DNA of 6,738 nucleotides from Prolixibacteraceae bacterium. GTDB taxonomy: Bacteria; Bacteroidota; Bacteroidia; Bacteroidales; Prolixibacteraceae. Shown here one piece after another: positions 1 to 5,400 of the stretch (position 1 is the stretch's first letter; every line of letters starts with the position of its first letter). The DNA is taken from assembly GCA_007116765.1 (NCBI GenBank), contig SKHV01000509.1, positions 1-6,738 on the forward strand, written 5' to 3'. The position numbers were made by a program, and so were the translations under genes. The notes under the pieces were generated by a model. The model had not been told where the DNA came from. It did no database searches and saw nothing but the letters and a program-made list of their open reading frames with translations.

Positions 1-987
1 ATTAGTGAACTCGAAAGCGAACTGGCTGCATTTTCCGGAGCGAAACATGCCTTGACGTGCAGTTCGGGCACCGATGCGTTGTTGCTGGCACTAATGGCCC
101 TGGATCTTCATCCCCACGATGAGGTGATTTGCCCCGCATTTACCTTTATAGCTCCGGCCTCGATGGTCGCTTTCCTAAAAGCAAAACCGGTTTTTGTTGA
201 TGTATCGCCAATCGATTTTAACATTGACGTAAGCAAAATAGAAGAAAAGATTACCCCGCGCACACGGGGCATAATTGCCGTTTCGCTTTTTGGGCAATGT
301 GCCAACTTCAACGCCATTAACGAAATTGCAAAACGCAAAGGCCTGTGGGTAATCGAAGACGTGGCACAGTCGTTTGGAGCCATTTACGATGGCAAACGTT
401 CGTGCTCGCTAAGCGATGTGGCCACTACAAGCTTTTTCCCCGCCAAACCGCTTGGCTGCTATGGCGACGGCGGCGCTGTTTTTACCGCCGACAACAAACT
501 AGCTGCCAAAATAAAAATGCTGCGTGGCCACGGGCAGGAGAAACGCTACCACCACAAACGCATTGGCATTAACGGCCGTATGGACACCATACAGGCTGCC
601 ATATTGAGGGTCAAACTCAAACATTTCGAAGAAGAAATAATCACCCGTCAGCTGGCTGCATTGAAATATTCGCAAATGCTCGAAGATAAAGTACTGTTGC
701 CCGAGGTCAACGACCACAACATTAGCGTTTGGGCTCAATACACCATAGGGGTTGAAAACCGCGACGAACTAAGGGCGAAATTGCAAGAACATAATATACC
801 CACAGCAGTGCATTACCCGCTGCCCTTGCCAAAACAGGAAGCTTTTAGGGGAATAGTATCGGTAAAAGAAAAATTCGATGTGGCCGAATTACTCTCCGAC
901 ACCGTGCTTTCGTTGCCCATGCACGGTTTTATTAGCAACGAAGAAGTAGAGGCGGTGGCAAAAGCTGTGATGCAAGAAGTCAGATAA
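1..987 (+). CDS. wbpE: UDP-2-acetamido-2-deoxy-3-oxo-glucuronate aminotransferase, 5'-truncated by window edge
   Basis: PLP-dependent sugar aminotransferase of the DegT/DnrJ/EryC1/StrS family. It transfers an amino group, with glutamate as usual donor, to C3 of UDP-3-keto-GlcNAcA in the cytoplasm. The frame is open from base 1, so the N-terminal ~35-40 residues (the usual 'FxDL...Y' start) lie outside. Visible: the cofactor-binding CSSGTDALLLALMAL segment, GDEV-like 'HDEVICPAFTFIAPAS', 'VIEDVAQSFGA' with the PLP-ring Asp, and the Schiff-base Lys in FFPAKPLGCYGDGGA (Lys codon 445-447). 'HGQEKRYHHKRIGINGRMDTIQAAIL', 'SVWAQYTIGVENRDELRAKL', 'PTAVHYPLPLPKQEAF' and 'LSLPMH' resemble WlbC/WbpE as I recall them, more than generic family members. 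The neighbouring wbpD and wbpB strengthen the assignment. The stop is followed after 9 bases by the repeat element. A related 3-keto-sugar aminotransferase is the main alternative. Confidence 0.9.
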   Translation: MSELESELAAFSGAKHALTCSSGTDALLLALMALDLHPHDEVICPAFTFIAPASMVAFLKAKPVFVDVSPIDFNIDVSKIEEKITPRTRGIIAVSLFGQCANFNAINEIAKRKGLWVIEDVAQSFGAIYDGKRSCSLSDVATTSFFPAKPLGCYGDGGAVFTADNKLAAKIKMLRGHGQEKRYHHKRIGINGRMDTIQAAILRVKLKHFEEEIITRQLAALKYSQMLEDKVLLPEVNDHNISVWAQYTIGVENRDELRAKLQEHNIPTAVHYPLPLPKQEAFRGIVSVKEKFDVAELLSDTVLSLPMHGFISNEEVEAVAKAVMQEVR

Positions 988-996
988 AAAATATTA

Positions 997-1140
997 ACCG
1001 CTAAGACGCTAAGACGCAAAGAAAAAGTATGGGCAAATCATAAACAAATGGAGCACTATGATTAAAAAAAAGAAATTTCACCCTATTTGCAGTTCTAATT
1101 TAAAACTTTGCGCCTCTGCGCCTTTGCGGTAGAAATACAT
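997..1140. repeat. Repeat element copy 1, with imperfect terminal inverted repeats
   Basis: A ~134-bp unit (997-1130) plus about 10 further bases shared with copy 2 at 1270-1415. Its ends are imperfect inverted repeats: 997-1021 pairs with 1106-1130 at 20 of 25 positions (ends ACCGC and GCGGT). The 84-bp AT-rich interior carries an A8 run. Copy 2 lies in the same orientation with 6 substitutions and a 1-base length change within the unit. The arm sequence (CTTTGCGCCTCTGCGCCT) is of a type I recall as common between Bacteroidota genes and near GxxExxY genes. It has no coding capacity. As RNA, the arms could form a long interrupted stem. Seen directly: the repeat and its arms. Inferred: mobile or MITE/REP-like nature. 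Confidence 0.85.
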
Positions 1141-1160
1141 TGCATCAAAAATAAAAGACC

Positions 1161-1247
1161 ATGGACAAACTAAAAATGAACGCCTTATCAAGAGAAATAC
1201 TAGATTCAGCGATTACTGTTCACAAAGAAATGGGACCCGCTTTGTAA
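1161..1247 (+). pseudogene. GxxExxY-family protein, N-terminal remnant (28 codons)
   Basis: An ATG-initiated frame of 28 codons ends in TAA at 1245-1247. Its translation includes LSREILDSAITVHKEMGPAL, which matches the start of GxxExxY proteins (TIGR04256, PF13366 PDDEXK_3-like), typically 'xxSxxIIxAAIxVHxxLGPGLLExxY'. Full-length members are about 120-130 aa. Here the reading stops right after 'GPAL', before the Glu and Tyr of the signature, and the rest of the domain is absent. After the stop come about 22 AT-rich bases and then repeat copy 2. The fragment sits between the two repeat copies, which suggests a decayed repeat-gene-repeat cassette. It is too short to be functional as a nuclease-like domain. 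Identification rests on about 20 residues recognised from memory, so the family call is good but not certain. Confidence 0.72.
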
Positions 1248-1269
1248 ATAATTTTTAAAATAATAATTC

Positions 1270-1415
1270 ACCGCAAAGACGCTATGGCGCAAAGAAAAAA
1301 TATGGGCAAATCATAAACAAATGGAGCACTATGATTAAAAAAAAAGAAATTTCACCCTATTTGTAGTTCTAATTTAAAACTTTGCGCCTCTGCGCATTTG
1401 CGGTAGAAAATACAT
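1270..1415. repeat. Repeat element copy 2, with imperfect terminal inverted repeats
   Basis: Second copy of the element at 997-1140, same orientation. The unit is 1270-1404 (135 bp) and similarity continues to about 1415. Arms 1270-1294 and 1380-1404 pair at 20 of 25 positions. Differences from copy 1: three in the left arm, one in the right arm (A1396 for C1122), two in the interior (A1300 for G1027, T1364 for C1090) and an A9 run in place of A8. The right end lies 18 bases before the wbpD start codon, so any mRNA reading into wbpD from wbpE carries this element as its immediate leader. Confidence 0.85.
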
Positions 1416-1422
1416 ACAAATT

Positions 1423-1983
1423 ATGGAAGCATATATTCACGAAACAGCCTGTATAGACCAGGGTGCAAAAATTGGAGAAGGCACTAAAATATGGCACTTT
1501 AGCCATGTAATGCCCGGGGCTCAAATTGGAGAAAACTGCATACTGGGACAAAACGTTTTTGTAGGGAGCAAGGCAGTACTGGGCAAGGGGGTAAAAGTGC
1601 AAAACAACGTGAGCCTTTACGATGCCGTTATACTCGAAGACGATGTGTTTTGCGGGCCAAGCTGCGTGTTTACCAACGTTAGTAATCCGCGCGCATTCAT
1701 CGAACGAAAAGCTGAATATAAAGAAACGAGGGTAAAACGCGGGGCTACCATTGGTGCCAATGCAACCATAATTTGCGGCATAAGCATTGGCGAGTATGCC
1801 TTAATAGGAGCAGGTGCTGTAGTAACAAAAAACGTTAAGCCCCATGCGCTGATGCTTGGTGTTCCTGCCGTCCATAAAGGATGGGTAAGCAAAACAGGTG
1901 CCGTTTTGGGCAACGACCTAAAATGCCCCGAAACCGGAGAGCATTACCAGATAGAGAATGGTCAATTAAAACTTTTGTTATAA
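1423..1983 (+). CDS. wbpD: UDP-2-acetamido-3-amino-2,3-dideoxy-glucuronate N-acetyltransferase
   Basis: Acetyl-CoA-dependent transferase that acetylates the 3-amino group made by WbpE, giving UDP-GlcNAc(3NAc)A. At 186 aa it is close to the usual length for WbpD/WlbB. Residues 1-150 are isoleucine-rich hexapeptide repeats of a left-handed beta-helix (for example IGEGTKI, IGENCILG, GATIGANATIICG at 107-119, IGEYALIGAGAVV), a fold that forms trimers. The loop FTNVSNPRA (83-91) and GVPA (146-149) are typical of this subgroup. The tail LKCPETGEHY (166-175) is a small Cys-containing motif I associate with WlbB-like enzymes. The ATG at 1423 gives the expected N-terminus ('xxYIHETACID'). No Shine-Dalgarno is visible, as usual in Bacteroidota. 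wbpB follows after 13 bases, so the two are likely cotranscribed. The upstream 435-bp repeat-bearing gap separates it from wbpE. Confidence 0.9.
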   Translation: MEAYIHETACIDQGAKIGEGTKIWHFSHVMPGAQIGENCILGQNVFVGSKAVLGKGVKVQNNVSLYDAVILEDDVFCGPSCVFTNVSNPRAFIERKAEYKETRVKRGATIGANATIICGISIGEYALIGAGAVVTKNVKPHALMLGVPAVHKGWVSKTGAVLGNDLKCPETGEHYQIENGQLKLLL

Positions 1984-1996
1984 CTTTGTGAAAATT

Positions 1997-2947
1997 ATGA
2001 AAAACTTTGCCTTAGTAGGAGCAGCCGGTTATATTGCCGAACGTCACATGCGAGCCGTTAAAGAAACCCGTAACAATATTGCAGCAGCATGCGACGTGTT
2101 CGATGTAATGGGTCGCATGGACAGCTATTTTCCCGATGCGGATTTTTTTACCGATTTTGATTTGTTCAACAATTTTGTGGCAAAACTGAAGCCAAACCCC
2201 CAGAAAATTGATTATTTCAGTATATGCTCACCCAACCACATGCACCGCGACCATATACTTGCCGCACTGCGCAACAATGCCGATGCCATATGCGAAAAAC
2301 CGCTTGTACTTTACCCCTCCGACATTGAAATACTAAAAAAAGCCGAAAAAGAAACTGGCCGAAATGTTTACAATATTTTGCAGCTCAGGCTTCATCCCAA
2401 CATTATTGCCTTAAAAGAAAAATATTCAAAGACGAACACTATACACGATATTGACCTCACGTATATCACCTCGCGCGGAAAGTGGTATTCAAAAAGCTGG
2501 AAAAGCGAAATCGAAAAATCGGGCGGGGTAGCCACCAACATTGGCATACATTTTTTCGATATGCTTATTTGGATATTTGGCAACGTGCAAAGCAGCACGG
2601 TGCATATTTACGAGAACAATAAAGCTGCCGGTTTCTTGCAACTTGAAAAAGCAAGGGTACGCTGGTTCCTAAGCCTCGACTTCGACGACTTGCCCGCTGA
2701 ACAAAAGGAAAAAGATATCCGTACTTTTCGATCAATTAAAATCGAAGACAACGAAATTGAATTCAGCGAAGGTTTTGCCAACCTGCATACCCAAAGTTAC
2801 CGCAACATTTTAAATGAAGCCGGATTTGGCATAAACGATTCGATGAAAAGCATAATAATAACCGATGATATCAGAAATACAAAACCAATTGGCATGATAA
2901 ACGATTACCACCCAATTTTAAAACAAATCAAACTACCAACTTATTGA
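1997..2947 (+). CDS. wbpB: UDP-N-acetyl-glucosaminuronate 3-dehydrogenase (Gfo/Idh/MocA family)
   Basis: NAD-dependent oxidoreductase that converts UDP-GlcNAcA to its 3-keto form, the substrate for WbpE. The NAD-binding Rossmann motif GAAGYIA is at residues 8-14. 'DYFSICSPNHMHRDHI' (72-87) is followed by CEKPL with Lys101. The substrate domain has LTYITSRGKWYSKSWK (154-169) and GGVATNIGIHFFDML (176-190) with His185. Lys101 and His185 match the catalytic positions I recall for WlbA. 'EIEFSEGFANLHTQSY' and the HP near the C-terminus also match. I chose the ATG at 1997, giving 316 aa, because MKNFALVGAAGYIA is the family N-terminus. A GTG at 1988 would add only three residues. It follows wbpD by 13 bases. 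The last 20 bases overlap the end of the convergent minus-strand gene. Confidence 0.93.
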   Translation: MKNFALVGAAGYIAERHMRAVKETRNNIAAACDVFDVMGRMDSYFPDADFFTDFDLFNNFVAKLKPNPQKIDYFSICSPNHMHRDHILAALRNNADAICEKPLVLYPSDIEILKKAEKETGRNVYNILQLRLHPNIIALKEKYSKTNTIHDIDLTYITSRGKWYSKSWKSEIEKSGGVATNIGIHFFDMLIWIFGNVQSSTVHIYENNKAAGFLQLEKARVRWFLSLDFDDLPAEQKEKDIRTFRSIKIEDNEIEFSEGFANLHTQSYRNILNEAGFGINDSMKSIIITDDIRNTKPIGMINDYHPILKQIKLPTY

Positions 2948-3215
2948 TTCTGTCATAAGCATCGTTAGTCTTAGTCAGTAAATCATCGTATATTTTATTG
3001 AAGTGCTTTTTTACTATTTTCTTATCATCTTTCCCATCGGGATTGTTCACACGAGAAATCAAATCATTATGTGTGTCAACTAAATCAACAATAATATCGA
3101 GAACTACTTTTTTATCCTCTTCTTTTTCTAACTCAATACCCACTTCCAAAGCATCACCAATAACTTGTTCAACCAGGAAACGTATGTCTTTTTTAATTTC
3201 TTTTCTACTTGCCAT
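2928..3215 (-). CDS. Small charged helical protein, conserved-hypothetical type
   Basis: A 95-aa soluble protein with no signal peptide or membrane segment. It is rich in Lys, Asp and Glu and predicted mostly helical. The start MASRKEIKKDIRFLVEQVIG and a later 'DLISRVNNPDGKDD' then 'VKKHFNKIYDDLL' resemble a family of short Bacteroidales hypothetical proteins ('SRKELKKDI...RINHPxGxxD...') that I recall but cannot name functionally. I chose the ATG at 3213-3215. An upstream in-frame TTG at 3222-3224 would add three residues and is less likely. No ribosome-binding site is visible. Its base composition is more AT-rich than the sugar genes. It lies 150 bp downstream of the M28 peptidase on the same strand, with a possible terminator between them. 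Its last 20 bases run antisense to the end of wbpB. No function is assigned. Confidence 0.75.
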   Translation of the reverse strand: MASRKEIKKDIRFLVEQVIGDALEVGIELEKEEDKKVVLDIIVDLVDTHNDLISRVNNPDGKDDKKIVKKHFNKIYDDLLTKTNDAYDRINKLVV

Positions 3216-3310
3216 AATCCACAATATTTAAATGTTAAACCAATAGTCAATAAACACAACATTATATCAACCAAAATAAAATTTTCACAAAAATCAGATT
3301 GAAAAGATAC

Positions 3311-3339
3311 AAAAATGAAGCTTTGAAAAAGCAGTTTCA
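3311..3339 (-). terminator. Possible weak intrinsic terminator after the M28 peptidase
   Basis: On the minus strand, a hairpin with a 5-bp stem (GCTTT-TTC-AAAGC, 3320-3332) is extended by outer TGAA/TTCA pairing across a 3-base bulge (3316-3339). It is followed directly by TTTTT (3311-3315). It starts 26 bases past the peptidase stop codon. The stem is short and AU-rich, so termination may be incomplete and some readthrough into the small downstream gene is possible. Confidence 0.33.
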
Positions 3340-3365
3340 CCACATTTTATGGCTTAAATTACATA

Positions 3366-4388
3366 TTATTCACTCATATTGATGTTTTCAAGCAAAAAAG
3401 CGAGTCCTCCACGTGTTACATTTACAGCAAATTCGTAATTAATATTATCAGGAGTATCAATATTGTCATAAGATGTATGGTAATATTTGTCTGAAGTGTA
3501 ATCAGACTGTAAGTTTTCGATTGCCGGAATTCGCCGTAAAGCAAATGTAAAATGATCCGAAAAAATCATTCGCCCATAAGTAAGCGCATGAATATCGGGA
3601 ACATAAGCATTCACAGTTTCAGAATACTCATTGGCAAAATCAACATGCTGATTGATACCATAACAAACCCACAAAACCGGTTTGTTGTCAATCGAGTCGG
3701 CCGGATTACCAAACATATCAAAATTCAAATACGCCACAATATCATTACGTCTAATGTTCCCCCCGCGTCCTACTGCCTCAAAATCAGTTCGTCTGAAACG
3801 CTTTACATAGGTTTGGTACCACTCGTTGGAGCCTGTGGGCAACCCGTTTGTAAAACGCTCTTCAAAATCCCATGCGGCAAATAAAACAGAAGCTTCAGAC
3901 TCGATACCCGACAACACACGAGCGATTTCAAGCACTGCAGCAAGCCCGGTGCCGTTGTCGTTTGCCCCCGGTGCAATGTCCAATGAATCATATTCTGAAA
4001 AATTATTGTTGCTGTCGTAATGCGCTCCAACTATCCATATTCCGGCATCGGGGTTTGTGCCCGGCTTAAACCCTGCCACATTGGCCAATCCTTTGTATGT
4101 ACCTTTATCAAAATAATGAACATACACCAAACTATCGCCAAAATAATGCACAAATTGCCTGTAAATATAATCCCTGCAAGCATCATGATCGATACTTTGC
4201 GAAGCACCCTGCCGGACCTTTCTGTCGCTGTTTTTGTCAGTGCGCAACGAGTCAAAATGTATTGCATAGCTTTCAACATCAATCAGGCTCAATAAGCTTT
4301 CAACATGCCGATTAACATTCTGCGCATCAACCAAACTGACAAAACACAGAAACAAAAGGATTAAACAATAATGTAGTTTCTTCTTCAT
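3366..4388 (-). CDS. Secreted M28-family zinc aminopeptidase (peptidase M28)
   Basis: A 340-aa exported metallopeptidase. Residues 1-22 (MKKKLHYCLILLFLCFVSLVDA, given here as a basic start KKK, a hydrophobic core 7-20 and VDA before Gln23) form a type I signal peptide. No convincing lipobox is seen. The di-zinc site of family M28 is complete: His123 and Asp125 in GAHYDS, Asp144 in APGANDNGTG, Glu176-Glu177 in AWDFEER (base and ligand), Asp224 in LNFDMFGN and His304 in KYYHTSYDNID. NVAGFKPG (103-110) precedes the core, as in other members. The stretch FTNGLPTGS after the Glu pair is slightly longer than the usual 'EExGLxGS'. The chain ends at the catalytic domain, with no PA domain and no type IX sorting domain, so a periplasmic location or release by another route is likely. 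A glutaminyl cyclase-like activity cannot be excluded by motif alone. It is transcribed divergently from pyrF across 132 bp. Confidence 0.9.
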   Translation of the reverse strand: MKKKLHYCLILLFLCFVSLVDAQNVNRHVESLLSLIDVESYAIHFDSLRTDKNSDRKVRQGASQSIDHDACRDYIYRQFVHYFGDSLVYVHYFDKGTYKGLANVAGFKPGTNPDAGIWIVGAHYDSNNNFSEYDSLDIAPGANDNGTGLAAVLEIARVLSGIESEASVLFAAWDFEERFTNGLPTGSNEWYQTYVKRFRRTDFEAVGRGGNIRRNDIVAYLNFDMFGNPADSIDNKPVLWVCYGINQHVDFANEYSETVNAYVPDIHALTYGRMIFSDHFTFALRRIPAIENLQSDYTSDKYYHTSYDNIDTPDNINYEFAVNVTRGGLAFLLENINMSE

Positions 4389-4427
4389 CGCATTACTCTC
4401 TTAAGCTTGAAATATCACTTATTCTCT

Positions 4428-4457
4428 CTGATTATTTTCGATGTTTTATTACTTTTG
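4428..4457 (+). promoter_or_regulatory. Candidate Bacteroidota promoter for pyrF
   Basis: TACTTTTG at 4450-4457 is an exact match to the -7 consensus TAnnTTTG. A partial -33 element (CTG at 4428-4430, against TTG) lies 19 bases upstream, which is the accepted spacing. Transcription would start near 4463, giving a leader of about 58 nt to the pyrF ATG. The 132-bp divergent gap must also hold the peptidase promoter, for which I see no exact match on the minus strand. Confidence 0.45.
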
Positions 4458-4520
4458 ACACCAAAATGGTGAAACACATTCCCAAAATAGGATAATAATT
4501 AATAAAGCACAACAACAATT

Positions 4521-5354
4521 ATGAATGCAGCACAATTATACGAGCAAATAAAAAATAAACGCAGTTTTCTTTGCATAGGCCTTGATACTGACATACAGAA
4601 GCTTCCTAAGCACTTGGCCGATACAAGCGATCCAATTTTTGCTTTCAATAAAGAAATTATTGACCACACGCACGACCTTGCTGTGGCTTACAAACCAAAC
4701 CTGGCCTTTTACGAGTCGCTGGGAGCCGATGGCTGGGTTAGCCTCGACAAAACAGTGAAGTATATCAGAAAAAAATGCCCCGACGTGTTTATTATTGCCG
4801 ATGCCAAACGCGGCGATATTGGCAACACATCGAACATGTATGCCCGTGCATTTTTCGACCATTTCGATTTTGACGCCGTAACCGTGGCTCCCTACATGGG
4901 CGAAGATTCAGTGAAACCTTTCATGACCTACCTCGACAAATGGGTGATTTTGCTGGCCTTAACCTCAAACAAAGGAGCCTTCGATTTTCAGTTTATGGAA
5001 GACAAAGAAACCGGCGAGAAACTTTTCGAGAAAGTGCTGAAAACATCGCAAACATGGGGCACTACCGACAATATGATGTATGTAGTAGGTGCCACAAAAG
5101 CCGAAAAACTGGAAGAAATCAGGGAGATTGTTCCTAATCATTTCTTGCTGGCACCGGGTGTGGGAGCACAAGGTGGTAGTCTACAAGAAGTGGCAAAATA
5201 CGGCATGAACGACCAATGTGGCTTGTTGGTGAATTCGTCGCGTGCAATTATTTATGCTTCCGATGGTGAAGATTTTGCCAAAGCAGCACGCACCGAAGCC
5301 GAAGCCGTTCAGATTGAAATGGAAGAATTACTACTCGAAGCCGAACTCATTTAA
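4521..5354 (+). CDS. pyrF: Orotidine-5'-phosphate decarboxylase, long (type 2) form
   Basis: Last step of UMP synthesis: decarboxylates OMP to UMP in the cytoplasm without a cofactor. At 277 aa it has the length of the long bacterial subfamily (TIGR02127) rather than the ~230-aa E. coli type. Visible in order: CIGLDTD with Asp22, AVAYKPN with Lys58, and the signature IIADAKRGDIGNT with Asp94, Lys96 and Asp99, which give the catalytic Lys/Asp network. Then come TVAPYMGEDS (121-130) and the phosphate-binding end LAPGVGAQGG (210-219) with Arg241 in VNSSRAIIYAS. The ATG at 4521 gives the normal N-terminus ahead of 'RSFLCIGLD'. It has no Shine-Dalgarno but an A-rich leader (AACAACAATT). A DUF2851 gene follows 46 bases downstream on the same strand, and no other pyrimidine genes are present here. 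Composition is like that of the sugar genes. Confidence 0.96.
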   Translation: MNAAQLYEQIKNKRSFLCIGLDTDIQKLPKHLADTSDPIFAFNKEIIDHTHDLAVAYKPNLAFYESLGADGWVSLDKTVKYIRKKCPDVFIIADAKRGDIGNTSNMYARAFFDHFDFDAVTVAPYMGEDSVKPFMTYLDKWVILLALTSNKGAFDFQFMEDKETGEKLFEKVLKTSQTWGTTDNMMYVVGATKAEKLEEIREIVPNHFLLAPGVGAQGGSLQEVAKYGMNDQCGLLVNSSRAIIYASDGEDFAKAARTEAEAVQIEMEELLLEAELI

Positions 5355-5368
5355 AAAGCTTTTATTAT

Positions 5369-5399
5369 ATTTAAGCACTTAACCCCTCAGTGCTTAAAT
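5369..5399 (+). promoter_or_regulatory. Perfect 11-bp hairpin abutting the DUF2851 start codon
   Basis: ATTTAAGCACT (5369-5379) and AGTGCTTAAAT (5389-5399) are exact reverse complements separated by a 9-base loop (TAACCCCTC). The right arm ends one base before the ATG at 5401. No T-run follows, so it does not look like a standard intrinsic terminator. It could be an mRNA hairpin that masks the start of the next gene, a processing site, or a DNA operator. The stem is AU-rich, with three G-C pairs. Confidence 0.55.
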
Positions 5400-5400
5400 T

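Noticed and set aside
997..1415. The two repeats as a CRISPR array
   Set aside because: Only two copies of ~135 bp with inverted ends, and the space between holds a gene fragment; no short regular repeat-spacer structure.
1369..1602. Minus-strand 77-codon frame across the repeat end and wbpD
   Set aside because: Antisense to the clear beta-helix coding sequence of wbpD, starts within it and shows no family features.
1981..1988. TAACTTTG, an exact TAnnTTTG match, as a promoter for wbpB
   Set aside because: It overlaps the wbpD stop, has no TTG at the right distance upstream, and would place the transcript start at the wbpB ATG. Most likely chance in an operon.
3552..4315. Several plus-strand open frames of 64-110 codons opposite the M28 gene
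   Set aside because: They lie antisense to a gene with complete M28 motifs, overlap one another in different frames, and show no recognisable domains.
5355..5400. The pyrF-DUF2851 hairpin as an ordinary intrinsic terminator
   Set aside because: No T-run follows the stem on the plus strand, and the next gene starts one base later. It is kept as an unexplained hairpin.
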